A stretch of DNA of 64,000 bases from Macrosoma leucophasiata (GCA_036365455.1 JAWQUS010000004.1:4967501-5031500); one strand, 5' to 3'. Positions 51,618 to 61,030 are shown, counted from the first letter of the stretch. The notes: generated by a model not told the origin, from the sequence alone. A program made the numbers and translations.

Positions 51618-51817
51618 ACCGTACAAATGAACAGTATGGAAACTATGTACAACCCTCACACTCACACAAACATGCGCATCGACGCTCGAGTAGCGAGTGA
51701 CTCGCTACTGCAGCACCGCGGCAACCGCTTAGGGGCCTCGTCAATGCGCTTATTTGTGCGAGTGTGCCGTTTCAACGTTTTGTACATAGTTTCAATACTG
51801 TTCATATCTGTACTGTG
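51618..51817. mobile_element. 200-bp MITE with 8-bp target duplication
   Basis: Long imperfect terminal inverted repeats: ATGAACAGTATGGAAACTAT on the left, and ATGAACAGTATTGAAACTAT as the complement of the right, extending inward to GCGCAT.GACG. GCAGCGTC flanks it at 51610-51617 and 51818-51825, matching hAT-type duplications. Note that the same 8-mer also occurs at 51580, so chance is not excluded. Frames on both strands overlap it and are not genes. Confidence 0.65.
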
Positions 51818-51825
51818 GCAGCGTC

Positions 51826-52055
51826 CTGGGTGGGATTCCACGCGCCAATTCGATTGCGCAGCGATCCGATGCGATATCAACGCGTTGCGACGTAGTGACC
51901 ACGTTCTACGTGCGCATCGTCCAGTACCTCCATCGCCCTGCACCCTCCGCCACGCAGGTCAGTTTGGTAATTCGCGGCATAATGTCAATCCAACTGATCG
52001 CATTGATGTCAGACTTTAATATATTGCCTTCTTATGAAAAAAAACATAAAGGTAT
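51826..52055. other. GC-richer unassigned segment
   Basis: CCACGCGCCAATTCGATTGC and GCACCCTCCGCCACGCAGG stand out from the AT-rich surroundings. The composition resembles the foldback that follows, but no repeat partner was found. Confidence 0.35.
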
Positions 52056-52537
52056 AATTCCGTGCATCGCGATCGATCACGGCCGCTTGCGACAATAGAC
52101 ACAGAACGAAAATGTATGGCACCGCTTCCGTGTGTTCCGTGGCCCGCGTAAATCGCGCGCGGCCAACGAGTGTGCGGCCGGTCGTGTCTTGAAAATTTCG
52201 AACACTAGTCTAGTTACCAAGCATTTGACAATACAATAACAGTTTACATTGTTAATGGCAAAATGTCAAACATATTATATGTGCTGTGTAACCAGCCAGT
52301 GGTAAAATGGTTTCACCATAGAGGTTCGTTATGTTTGCGCGTTTATATGAAATCCATGATGTTTCTGATGTCAATATATGTACGGCCGCACGCGGCTCAC
52401 GACAGTCGTTGGCCGCGCGCGTCTGTCGCGGGCCACGGAAGCGGTGCCATACATTTTCATACTGTATCTATTGTCGCAAGAGGCCAACGATAGTCGTAGA
52501 CCGCTCGCGGCCGCGATCGATCGTGATGCACGAAATT
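52056..52537. mobile_element. GC-rich foldback transposon
   Basis: About 480 bp with terminal inverted repeats of about 130 bp. The outer bases are AATTCCGTGCATCGCGATCG on the left and AATTTCGTGCATCACGATCG on the complement of the right. Inside, TTGCGACAATAGA, GAAAATGTATGGCACCGCTT and CGCGCGCGGCCAACGA occur in both arms. The central 170 bp are AT-rich and unrelated. There is no coding frame of note. Target duplication and superfamily are not determined. Confidence 0.75.
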
Positions 52538-52539
52538 GC

Positions 52540-52985
52540 AGCTTTAGAAATCAGTTTAAAAATTAGTTTTTTAATCTATAATATCAAATTCCTAAAACGC
52601 AGACACCATTTTGCGAGGACGTGACAAGCTTACTCCTCATCATAAATTCTGATAGATTTAATTGGTTTTATTACTGGTGGCTTTCCACCAAAGAATGATC
52701 TAGTACCTACTCATGCAACACCCTCATTCCATCGAAATAGTATAAATAAGAAAGATATCTTCAATACAGACGATGAGCAATATTTTCCAAGTAGTGTGGT
52801 GCAGAGATTGAAAGCTTCAATCAACACGTAATATTTTAATGCCAGTGTCAGCATTCGCCTTTCTTTAGCAGAGTTGTATAGGTAAAATATTGTAATATTC
52901 ATGTATTTATAGCAATGAAACATTTAGTTACATCGTTTTTTCTTTATCCTTTTTTTCCACTGAGTGAGGTCAGTTTCAAATAATA
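52540..52985. other. Unassigned spacer
   Basis: No recognised element. Confidence 0.35.
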
Positions 52986-52987
52986 GT

Positions 52988-53252
52988 AATAATAATGGCA
53001 ACCCATTATACATCGCACTGCTGGGCACAAGTCTCTCCCCTTTTTGGGGGGAGTCCTGGAGTCGGGTCGGAGTCGTTAAAATCTTTTCTGAGGCCTTATG
53101 GGCCTTACGGGCGGTTTGAAAACATCCGACAGCGGGTTGGCCACTAACCCACCAATCCGCATTGGAGCAGCGTGGTGGTGTAAGCTCCAGGCCTCAAAAA
53201 AAAAGGGGGTGACTCGTGCCCAGTAGTGGGACGGATAATAGGTTGCCAGTAT
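52988..53252 (+). mobile_element. SINE-E rearranged: inverted 3' ends
   Basis: A minus-oriented E tail (52988-53060: TAATAATGGCAACCCATTAT, CTCTCCCCTTTTTGG) is followed by a plus-oriented E 3' half (about 53069-53252: GTTTGAAAACATCCGACAGC, TGGAGCAGCGTGG, GCCCAGTAGTGGGACG). The result is an inverted repeat of about 75 bp per arm without any 5S head. Confidence 0.75.
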
Positions 53253-53456
53253 TTATTTATTTCGCTGGTGGGCGGAGTCATCTCCCGATGCCAGAAATTA
53301 TTTTTTAGCAGCTACTGGGCCAAAAATTCTTGAATTTCATGCTATTTTAATAGCATAAAAATACTCTTAATTATCCGAAACCTTCTCCATGTCTGCCTCG
53401 CACTTTGCCATTGGTTTTTTTTTGTATATTTTGAATGAGAACAATATCAGTACTAG

Positions 53457-53565
53457 TGTCGTGGGTGCCGTTATACACATACAACATATACATGTTGTAT
53501 GTGTATAACGGCACCCACGACACAGTTTTATATAATACCTAATGTGGAGCTGTGAGTGTAAGCGT
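53457..53565 (+). repeat. SINE-B-derived perfect palindrome
   Basis: 53457-53487 and 53492-53522 are exact 31-bp complements around ATAC. Both are the SINE-B segment GTGTACAACGGCACCCACGA-like (here GTATAACGGCACCCACGAC). The right side continues into the normal B 3' end (TGTGAGTGTAAGCGTATTTT). Confidence 0.85.
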
Positions 53566-53569
53566 ATTT

Positions 53570-53965
53570 TAAACTTACATTAAGTTTTTGCTGTTCTAGC
53601 AAATAGTGTCTCTTTATTCACCAAGCAAACATAATTAATTTAGAAGGTAATCGGTTATTCCTAAGTATGAAAACAAGGAAGTATGAATGAAGTAGGTCAA
53701 TTGATATAAAATGCTATTTGCATACACAGGGAAAATAATGCATACAACAAGAACTGAAATAATAAGGATAGCTACATATAACGAAATTAAAAGAAAACTA
53801 TCACGCTTAAGTTGGCTTTGCAAGTTTGCGAGTAATAGTCGATCAAATGTACTTTACTCGAAAATTTCGAACAAGTTCATACAAAATACATTTTTTTTTT
53901 CATTACATCTTTTACTCTGTAACTACGGAACCTTACACTGCGCGTGGCCCGACATGCACTTGACC
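53570..53965. other. Unassigned spacer
   Basis: No gene or family recognised. Frames on both strands are AT-rich and motif-free. Confidence 0.35.
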
Positions 53966-53969
53966 GGTT

Positions 53970-54208
53970 TTTATGTAATGGAAGTGGCAAACAAGCATGC
54001 AGTTCACATTGATGTTAAGTAATGACTGCAGCCAATAGACACCTACACGAAGGTCAAGGTTAAAATGCAAATACGTTACCACTCCTGAGGCCTATGGTGT
54101 TATGCCTCTGTGCCGGAAATTACAGGGCCATACATTACCACCTGACCGGAACACAATAGTGCTGAACCCTACCATTTAGCGGCAATTAAATTAGGTAATG
54201 CGGTGGTG
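53970..54208 (-). mobile_element. Repeat C copy, minus, head missing
   Basis: Complete from the A tail to TAATGCGGTGGTGCG. It is followed 6 bp later by a plus copy, giving another head-to-head inverted pair. Confidence 0.82.
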
Positions 54209-54214
54209 CGCTAG

Positions 54215-54385
54215 TACTGGTGGTAGAGCTCCAGTGATGGAGCTCGCGGGCGTAGGCATAACACCTTAGGCCTCAGAAGTCTTCATCTGCATTCTGACCT
54301 CTGGTCTTTGTTCGGGTGTCTATAGGCTCAGTCATCACTTTATATGAACTGCATGCTTGTTTGCCACTTTCATTAAATAAAAAAA
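54215..54385 (+). mobile_element. Repeat C copy with internal deletion
   Basis: The head (ACTGGTGGTAGAGCTCCAGT to GGCGTAGGCA) is joined directly to TAACACCTTAGGCCTCAG, deleting about 105 bp. The shared AGGCA at both breakpoints suggests deletion between short direct repeats. Confidence 0.82.
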
Positions 54386-54619
54386 GCTCTAGAGTTCATA
54401 ATCCGCAAATAATCTAATATTTTACTTCACTCCAACTGCACTTTCCCAATGCAAACATCTGGGGACTAGTTCGATCTCGTACAATATTCTTTAAGACTTG
54501 ATTAAAAAGTTAGAATCAGATCATTTCAGATTCAATATTATCGTCTTCTTTGCTATAAATTGTATAACGGTAAGCCTGGGTTGCACGGTGCACCACACCC
54601 TTTGTTTAGGCATATTCCT

Positions 54620-54840
54620 AATAGAAATTAAGAAAAAACGGAAAGAAAAATATTGCTTCTGGCAGGAATCGAACCTGCGATCTCAGGATAACCAGTCCAG
54701 CCGCTTTTACCACTAAGCTACCGTCCCACGCCGATGCGTCAAATTTCGCTTTGGTCGCAGGTTGGATTCCTGCCCAAAGTAAAAAGTCGCATGTGTTATC
54801 GCGAAAAATAGATAGTACACATTCCTTATTTCCTTAAATC
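54620..54840. mobile_element. Second tRNA-like SINE (F-related), inverted pair
   Basis: The minus strand of 54657-54730 carries GGTAGCTTAGTGGTAAAAGC (A-box-like) and GCAGGTTCGATTCCTGCC (B box). A plus-oriented partial copy follows (GCAGGTTGGATTCCTGCC at 54758). The flanks AAAACGGAAAGAAAAAT and GCATGTGTTATCGCGAAAAA resemble SINE-F flanks. A related flank without the tRNA part lies at 58430-58545. Confidence 0.6.
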
Positions 54841-54939
54841 ATTGCATTGCACCCATGCAATAGGTGGTCCGAAAAAAATTGTTGATCTGATTGATACACA
54901 AACCAATCATTACTTACAAAGAACATCACATCCAAAACA

Positions 54940-55140
54940 AATACTTAAATACGTAATACATTTGTGTCTTCCAATGAAACGCAACAGGATTTGTGAACAA
55001 AAATGTCTCATTGAATTCCTGTAACGCAAAACCCCGACTCAATTGGTCATAACACTGTGTAACTACGCTTTCACACATCACCGACTTGACGAGAGTTTTC
55101 TATGAACGTAAATTACACATAATCTCGACTCAGAATTCTT
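54940..55140 (+). repeat. Diverged direct repeat, copy 1
   Basis: CTTCCAATGAAACGCAACAG, AATTCCTGTAACGCAAAACC and CACATCACCGACTTGACGAG have ordered counterparts about 570 bp downstream. Class unknown. Confidence 0.5.
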
Positions 55141-55519
55141 TTTATTACAATGGGTTAATGAATATGGTCCTCCTTCTGCTTACATTACAAGAATATATTT
55201 GAAAACACTATACTGCTTCGTCTTCTTCTAGATTTTCTAACATTTTTGTGTAATTGAGAAAGATCTACAAAAATTTAAATTGCCAGATTCTTTTTAGTGA
55301 CTTAATGTCTTCCACTATACTATCGCTGACACCAGTCTTCACTGATACACCGATGTGTATCTGACTGAAAGAGTGCAGACTGCAGAAGACTGCAGACTTT
55401 CACAAAGATTTTTCAAATGGCACACTACTCACCTACCATATTTTAATGATTGATTGCATTCATATAGAAGGCGTGTCCAGACAAGTTGCTGATCAGATAT
55501 CATGTACGAGTACTATCAT

Positions 55520-55720
55520 ACCCATAGTTATTTCTATCTTCCAATGAATTACAACAGGGTTTGGACCAGAAAAATGTCCCATAGAATTCCGAAAAGCCAA
55601 ACCAAGGCACAATGAGCCTTAAACTTTACCACATCTCACACGTCACCGACTTGACAAGACTATTCAATGAGCATTTAAATCCGGTCTTATATCAAAGTAT
55701 CTATAGTATTCTATTGAATC
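55520..55720 (+). repeat. Diverged direct repeat, copy 2
   Basis: CTTCCAATGAATTACAACAG, AATTCCGAAAAGCCAAACC and CACGTCACCGACTTGACAAG, matching 54940-55140. Confidence 0.5.
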
Positions 55721-55812
55721 GAATTCAAGATCGGTTCTATGTTCAAAGACGACTTGCAAATAAAGCCGTTATATTTCTCTAAGACCCGAGCGAACGGACC
55801 GCATCGGACTTT

Positions 55813-56033
55813 TTTATATAATGGAAGTAGCAAACAAGCATGCAGTTCACATTGATGTGAAGCGATGACTGCAGCCTATTGACACCCACACAAAGACCAA
55901 GCTCAAAGTGCAGATACGTTACCTCTCCTGAGGCCTAAGGTGTTATGCCTCTGTGCCACAAGTCACAGGACCGTACATTACCACATGATAGAAACAGGAT
56001 AGTGCTGAACACTACCATTTAGCGGCAAGTATC
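55813..56033 (-). mobile_element. Repeat C copy, minus, head missing
   Basis: A tail to GCGGCAAGTATCTTAA. The first 55 bp of the consensus are absent. Confidence 0.8.
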
Positions 56034-56101
56034 TTAACTTGACTTCATTATTAATAATTATTACGTCCGCCGGATTATTATTTTTTTTTATTATTATCGC
56101 C

Positions 56102-56165
56102 GAATGTCTTTTTCGTAGGCCCGATGTGCCTTATCATAAGATAAGGCACATCGAGGATAGGAATA
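56102..56165. repeat. MITE-N ends joined head to tail
   Basis: An N right end (TTTTTCGTAGGCCCGATGTG) runs into an N left end (GCACATCGAGGATAGG). CGATGTGCCTTATC (56122-56135) is exactly complementary to 56140-56153 around ATAA. Confidence 0.65.
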
Positions 56166-56169
56166 ATCC

Positions 56170-56460
56170 TAACTATATTATAGTTAATATAGAGTCGATA
56201 GAGTAATTAATAATCTGAAAGAATACTTCATAGTAAAACCGTTTCACAAAACGAATGTTGATATTTCGTTTGATACCAATCGAGAATCGTGTTTATTGGT
56301 GATCATATTTTTAGAATACATAAAAATAAACACCAGCGACTTTGATATTACACAAGACAGATTTATATAGGTGATTTGTTTTATAAATAACACACACGTA
56401 TTTTTAGATGAATTCTTAGAAAAAACTTTATACGTGCATGTCAAGATTAATTTTATTTTT
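56170..56460. other. Unassigned AT-rich spacer
   Basis: Nothing recognised. Confidence 0.35.
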
Positions 56461-56466
56461 GACTAG

Positions 56467-56754
56467 CTTTTTTTTATGTAATGGAAGTGACAACCAAGCA
56501 TGCAGTTCACATTGATGTTAAGTGATGACTATAGCCTATAGACTCCCACACAATGACCAGACGCAACATGCAGATGCGTTACCACTCCTGAGGCCTAAGG
56601 TGTTTTGCCTCTGTACCAGAAATTACAGAGCCGTACATTACCACCCGACCAGAAAACGATAGTGCTGAACACTACCATTTAGCGGCAAGTATATTAGGTA
56701 ATGCGGTGGAGCCTACGCGCGCGAGCTCCGTCACTGGAGCTCTACCACCAGTAA
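56467..56754 (-). mobile_element. Repeat C copy, full length, minus
   Basis: Young type with some changes (CTCCCACACAATGACCAGAC). Confidence 0.88.
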
Positions 56755-56761
56755 AATGCTA

Positions 56762-56935
56762 AGACTAGCTGCGCCCGGGATAACGTGCACGTTGAACTTA
56801 ATTCTAAAACAAAATTAGGTAGCCTAAGTTACTCCTTATTACCTCAGCTAATCTGCCTGTAAAAGTCACCTCAAAATCGGTGCAGCCATTCCAGAGATTA
56901 GCCGAAATTGGTAAAATGCGGTGTTTATTTATTTT
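56762..56935. repeat. Repeat I fragment
   Basis: GACTAGCTGCGCCCGGGATA, AGCCTAAGTTACTCCTTATT and TCTGCCTGTAAAAGTC are family-I motifs on the strand opposite to the 33.8 kb copy. Confidence 0.5.
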
Positions 56936-56939
56936 TGCT

Positions 56940-57425
56940 TGTTTTACTTGAATTGATATGAATTAACAGAGGGTAAACCAAATTTTGATGATGTAGAGAC
57001 CAAATGCAAATGTGTGTGTCTGTATGTGTATGTGAATTGAAATTACAAAATTAAATATTACACATAATCAACATAGGAATCAGTTAAAATAAACAATAGG
57101 AAGTAAAAATATATCTTGAGCAATATTTTTATGCAATCTGTAGATTATTTTGGTTTTTCTTTCAATAAATATAGTCGAATCCGTAACACGTGGTGTAGCC
57201 GGCGCGGTACAGAACATTGAAACAATAGAGCCAAAATGAAAATAAACTGTAAAAGTTAATTTCTATAAGCTCTGTTGAACAAAATCCATAGTCCAAAATT
57301 CAGGAAACAGATCTTTTAGTACACAAGCTTGATGTGGTACGTATTACCGTCATTGAGTAATCTCTGACAATAAAACGCCAATTTAGTGTATCTCAAAAAA
57401 AAATTGGTACTCACCGTAAAGAAAG
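56940..57425. other. Unassigned spacer
   Basis: No recognised element. Position 57180-57215 (CGTGGTGTAGCCGGCGCGG) is slightly GC-rich. Confidence 0.35.
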
Positions 57426-57438
57426 ATTAACCGTTACC

Positions 57439-57732
57439 CATAGAGCAACACGGGCCACCGGCCGCGGTGGACTGGAGGGGAGTAGCCATAGCGTTTATTA
57501 CTGATGCAAAACAGTCTGTCATTTTTTGCGGGGGGAAATGCGTGCGACACACACGCACACTACAAAAATCGTCTTTTTCTCACGAAACTCACACTTTGAC
57601 TTTTACAAAATATAGAAACAATTTCATGCACAAATTTAAACATCTAGGCGACAGGTATAGGCCCATTTGAGCTTGTACTTTAACAGAGGGGTAAGCCTGT
57701 ATATGGCTACTCCCCTACGGTGTTGCTCTATA
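57439..57732 (+). mobile_element. MITE-K copy 2, best ends
   Basis: CATAGAGCAACACGGGCC at the left and GGTGTTGCTCTATA at the right, 294 bp, non-coding. ACCGTTACC flanks it on both sides (57430-57438 and 57733-57741), a 9-bp target duplication. Internal motifs ACTGGAGGGGAGTAGCCATA and GATGCAAAACAGTCTGTCAT are shared with the other two copies. Confidence 0.85.
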
Positions 57733-57936
57733 ACCGTTACCTATCGTGTGAAGAGTCGTTTCCACATATTATAAACCATACGACAGATACGTTTGTATGC
57801 GACTGTACTTTTAAATTATTTTATGACCGGGCCGTTGGGACGTAGACGTTTTATAATTACGGCCGAATGGACTACGGTTCATTCTTTTTGGTCCGTTCAG
57901 ACCAAGTACCCAGTGCCATACCTTTTCGGTAAAATA

Positions 57937-58214
57937 CTTTTTTTTTTTATGTAATTGATGTGGCATACAAGCATGCAGTTCACATTGATGTTAAGTGATG
58001 ACTGCAGCCTATAGACACCCACACAAAGACCAAGGTCGAAATGCAGATGCGTTGCCACTCCTGAGGCCTAAGGTGTTATGCCTCTGTGCCGGAAATTACA
58101 GGGCCGTACATTACCACCTGACCGGAACACGATAGTGCTGAACACTACCATTTAGCGGCAAGTAAATCAGGTAATGCGGTGGTGCCTACGCCTACTGGAG
58201 CTCTACCACCAGTA
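57937..58214 (-). mobile_element. Repeat C copy, minus
   Basis: Complete except for an 18-bp loss in the head hairpin (CTACGCCTACTGGAGCTCTA). Confidence 0.88.
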
Positions 58215-58224
58215 AAAACTGGAT

Positions 58225-58865
58225 CGCGTTTAGTGGCGTTTGTGTGTTTATGTTCACACGATCGAATTCGCCGCGCTAGTATCTACTAAATAGGCGCGGT
58301 GATACGAGTACGACAAAAAACCATTCGGTTTCTGACGGAAATATATTACATATAGATATACATTTGGTTTTTTAAGGTTGGCAAGCAACATGCCACTCAC
58401 GATAATAATAAAAATATAATAAATCGGTTAAAGGCAAAATTTGACGTGTCAATGTGGGACTATCCTACCCGAAGTCAAATTTTTCTTTCCATTTTTAAAG
58501 TTCACTCGCATGTGTAATTGCGAAAAATAAAATATTACAATTATAAACATAACATCTTCTTCATCTCAAAAACGCAGCGTCTATTGTAACATTGACCTGT
58601 GCTCACAACATACATAGTATCTACACGATATCAACACTTCAGTACCGATATATCAAAGCGGTTCAGAAATATCTCACCCCGCCCTATATCGGGCAGGCAT
58701 CCATTGAAATATGAATCGTACGATTAATACTACAATATTTTCGCTATAGATGTTATTGAGTGATTCTTACATCGACACGAGGGCTATTTTTGTACAATTG
58801 TTGTTTGTGACTTTGGTCCCTTTAGAACTATCGATTATTAAATTTACTAACATGCAATTGTATTT
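58225..58865. other. Mostly unassigned; SINE-F-like flank at 58.43-58.55 kb
   Basis: GGCAAAATTTGACGTGTCAA and GAAGTCAAATTTTTCTTTCC followed by GCATGTGTAATTGCGAAAAA form an F-like flank without a tRNA core. The rest is unrecognised. Confidence 0.4.
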
Positions 58866-58880
58866 TAGTAATTTATGTTG

Positions 58881-59251
58881 CAGTCGAAGCGCGCATGGCC
58901 CAGCGGCTGGTGTAGATCGTAAGCGATCTGCTCGGTTAAGCACTACGGGCGCGGTCGGGTAGTGTGATGGGTGACCGCTAGTGGCAAATTAAATGCGCGT
59001 TTCCGTGCTTCGGAGGGCACGTTAAGCCGTCGGTCCCGGTTGCTATCGATGGATAGCAGTCGTTAAACCTTGTCGGAGGCCTAATGGGCGGTTTGAAAAC
59101 ATCCGACAGTGGGTTGGCCACTAACCCACCCACCTCCACCAATCCGCATTGGAGCAGCGTGGTGGAGTAAGCTCCAGGCCTCCCCCCAAAAAGGGGAGAG
59201 ACTCGTGCCCAGCAGTGGGACGTATAATGGGTTGCCATTATTATTATTATT
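58881..59251 (+). mobile_element. SINE-E, complete, 5S-rRNA-like head
   Basis: TTAAGCACTACGGGCGCGG (58936-58954) and GATGGGTGACCGCT (58966-58979) match the conserved internal-promoter blocks of 5S rRNA, with the same 30-nt spacing from TTAAGCA to GATGGG that I know from insect 5S. The body and LINE-like tail end in (ATT)n. A 12-bp target duplication TAATTTATGTTG (58869-58880; 59252-59263) defines both ends. The tail (GCCCAGCAGTGGGACGTATA) suggests mobilisation by an RTE-like LINE. Confidence 0.92.
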
Positions 59252-59289
59252 TAATTTATGTTGTAAATATGACATAGTTCACCATACTG

Positions 59290-59335
59290 TTAGGATGAGA
59301 TACACAGACCGTACTACGACCTTACTTTAACACTA
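59290..59335 (+). mobile_element. MITE-R fragment
   Basis: GATGAGATACACAGACCGTA and CTACGACCTTACTTTAACAC correspond to one arm of the 21.0 kb element. Confidence 0.5.
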
Positions 59336-59436
59336 AAGAGTTAGACAAATAACGCCGTGGTAAGTCATATTTTTTTTCGAAATAACAATTAATGGGTCTA
59401 TATTCTATATATTCTCTAGTAAAGCTGTCCATAAAA

Positions 59437-59716
59437 ACTACTACTACGCTGGAGGTCCCAGGTTCGATTCCCGCGTTGGGGGCTATCAGAGATAACGGTT
59501 TAAAATCCTTTATCTCTGGTTCTATTGGGATTTTTCCATTTTCTGGAAATTTCCCAGTACCTCAAAGTTTGGTAATGTGCCCGGAGATGTCAACAGGCTC
59601 GCCACCTGTTACATGGGCCAAAACGTAACCGGCGAATCGTGGGTGTTTGCATGTATGCTTGAATGCATGCATTTACCTCTGTCTACCCCTTCGGGGATTA
59701 CAGGCGTGAAGTTACG
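59437..59716 (+). mobile_element. SINE-A copy 11, 5' truncated
   Basis: Starts within the tRNA-like head (ACTACTACTACGCTGG), keeps the B box and is complete to the 3' end. The A box is absent. Confidence 0.88.
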
Positions 59717-59719
59717 AAG

Positions 59720-60130
59720 TTACGTAAACAAATTCAAAGGCAGCGAACATTGAAAGCCAGTTTGTGTAATGTCATGGTCCTATTTAAAAGCGTACCCGAT
59801 GTAAAGAATACGCGTGACGAAAAATTGCATTTTTTTACAGTAGGGAGTTGCTTTTTGGGTTTCGTAAAGGAAATATCTCTGTCGGTCCATTGGTCACAGT
59901 CGATTTTGGTGGTACATAATTATGACAACATAGCAAATTTAAGTATGTGGATCTTTGTGGGATCGAGTCCGACTAAAACTGGTCCCTTTTTATGACATCT
60001 GGTTTCTAGTGAAATTTTGAATATTAACAAAATAGTAAAAGTCCTTAGGAGGACTTGTCTACAAATAAGGCAAGCTCTTAGGTACTCTTTCGTGTTTTCA
60101 AAAAGTCTCTCTATTTCATGACGTATTTTC
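59720..60130. other. Unassigned spacer
   Basis: A 110-codon frame at 59663-59995 begins inside SINE-A and has no recognised motif; I treat it as chance. Confidence 0.4.
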
Positions 60131-60134
60131 TTCC

Positions 60135-60175
60135 TTAATATTAACGTAACTCAGATAGAGTTACGTTAATATTAA
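60135..60175. repeat. Perfect 18-bp-arm palindrome
   Basis: TTAATATTAACGTAACTC (60135-60152) is exactly complementary to 60158-60175 around AGATA. Confidence 0.8.
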
Positions 60176-60229
60176 CTTGCTTATCTCCTAACGATCACTT
60201 TGTATAATTTTTGCTTCACAAAACGTCTA

Positions 60230-60400
60230 ATAAGGACTGATCCCGCTTTCCCGCTTTACTGATCTTGTGAGGAGGTTTCGTTAATTTTAGTAAGTATCCC
60301 TTCGCAAACAACTCCTTACGATTGAACATGGATTGCTTATTCAATTGCTGTACCATAGACGGTGTTATTACTTTGCATAATACATCTAGTTTTTTATAAT
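60230..60400. repeat. Diverged direct repeat, copy 1
   Basis: CGTTAATTTTAGTAAGTATC, CGCAAACAACTCCTTACGAT and ACGGTGTTATTACTTTGCA recur in order at 60900-61030. Confidence 0.5.
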
Positions 60401-60405
60401 ATTCT

Positions 60406-60625
60406 ACTAGCAGCCCACACCGGCTTCGCACGGGTGCAATTTAGGCACTAACATAATATTGCGACTATAAATTGAGATGTGAACTATCCTATTTTTCAAG
60501 TTTGATCAAACTGTGATTTAAGTCAAACTCAAAGTTTAATCAAAATCAGTTAAGTAGTGTAAGAGTCCATCGCGGACAAAATTAAATAACGAGATACGAG
60601 ATTTTTACATATACGTATAGTTAAT
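60406..60625 (+). repeat. Repeat G copy 3, diverged
   Basis: ACTAGCAGCCCACACCGGCT and CGCACGGGTGCAATTTAGGC at the start; the end (AAAATCAGTTAAGTAGTGTA) is degraded. Confidence 0.55.
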
Positions 60626-60899
60626 CTTTTTGTAATCTTACTGGGAAAAGAGAAGCCTTTTTGTACTGTAGTGAATTTATTTCGCCTAAATAGTACTGGA
60701 AAGTTATTACGACTATCAATTATACTATGTCATTGAATTTGACCAACTTAGTTAATTGATTTGAGTATCTTTGAATATAACTAAGCCATCCCTTAACTAG
60801 AAGAATACATTGAGTAAACAAATGAAGTATTTAGTCGCGTAAATTATTTTCAAATTAATGACTAATTCCGCTAAAAGTTTGTACCTTGCAAACATAATT

Positions 60900-61030
60900 T
60901 GAGGTCCGTTTCCCGTTAATTTTAGTATCCATACGCAAACAACACATTACGATTCAGCCCGGGTCCCTTAATTCGATTGCACCAAAAACGGTGTCATTGG
61001 ACGACCGTTGCACAATGCATTTGCCTCTAA
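60900..61030. repeat. Diverged direct repeat, copy 2
   Basis: CCGTTAATTTTAGTATCCAT, CGCAAACAACACATTACGAT and ACGGTGTCATTGGACGACC, paired with 60230-60400. A G copy lies between them. Confidence 0.5.

Noticed and set aside
51627..52019. 130-codon plus frame and 93-codon minus frame
   Set aside because: Both overlap a 200-bp inverted-repeat element and a GC-rich segment; openness on both strands reflects composition, not coding.
54657..54730. Functional tRNA gene on the minus strand
   Set aside because: Anticodon stem pairs poorly, and the flanks resemble the SINE-F family, with an inverted partial copy attached.
58930..58985. Genuine 5S rRNA gene
   Set aside because: Only the internal-promoter half matches 5S; the outer stems are absent and a SINE body with target duplications follows.
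59663..59995. 110-codon frame
   Set aside because: Starts inside the SINE-A 3' end; the downstream part has no motif or splice context.
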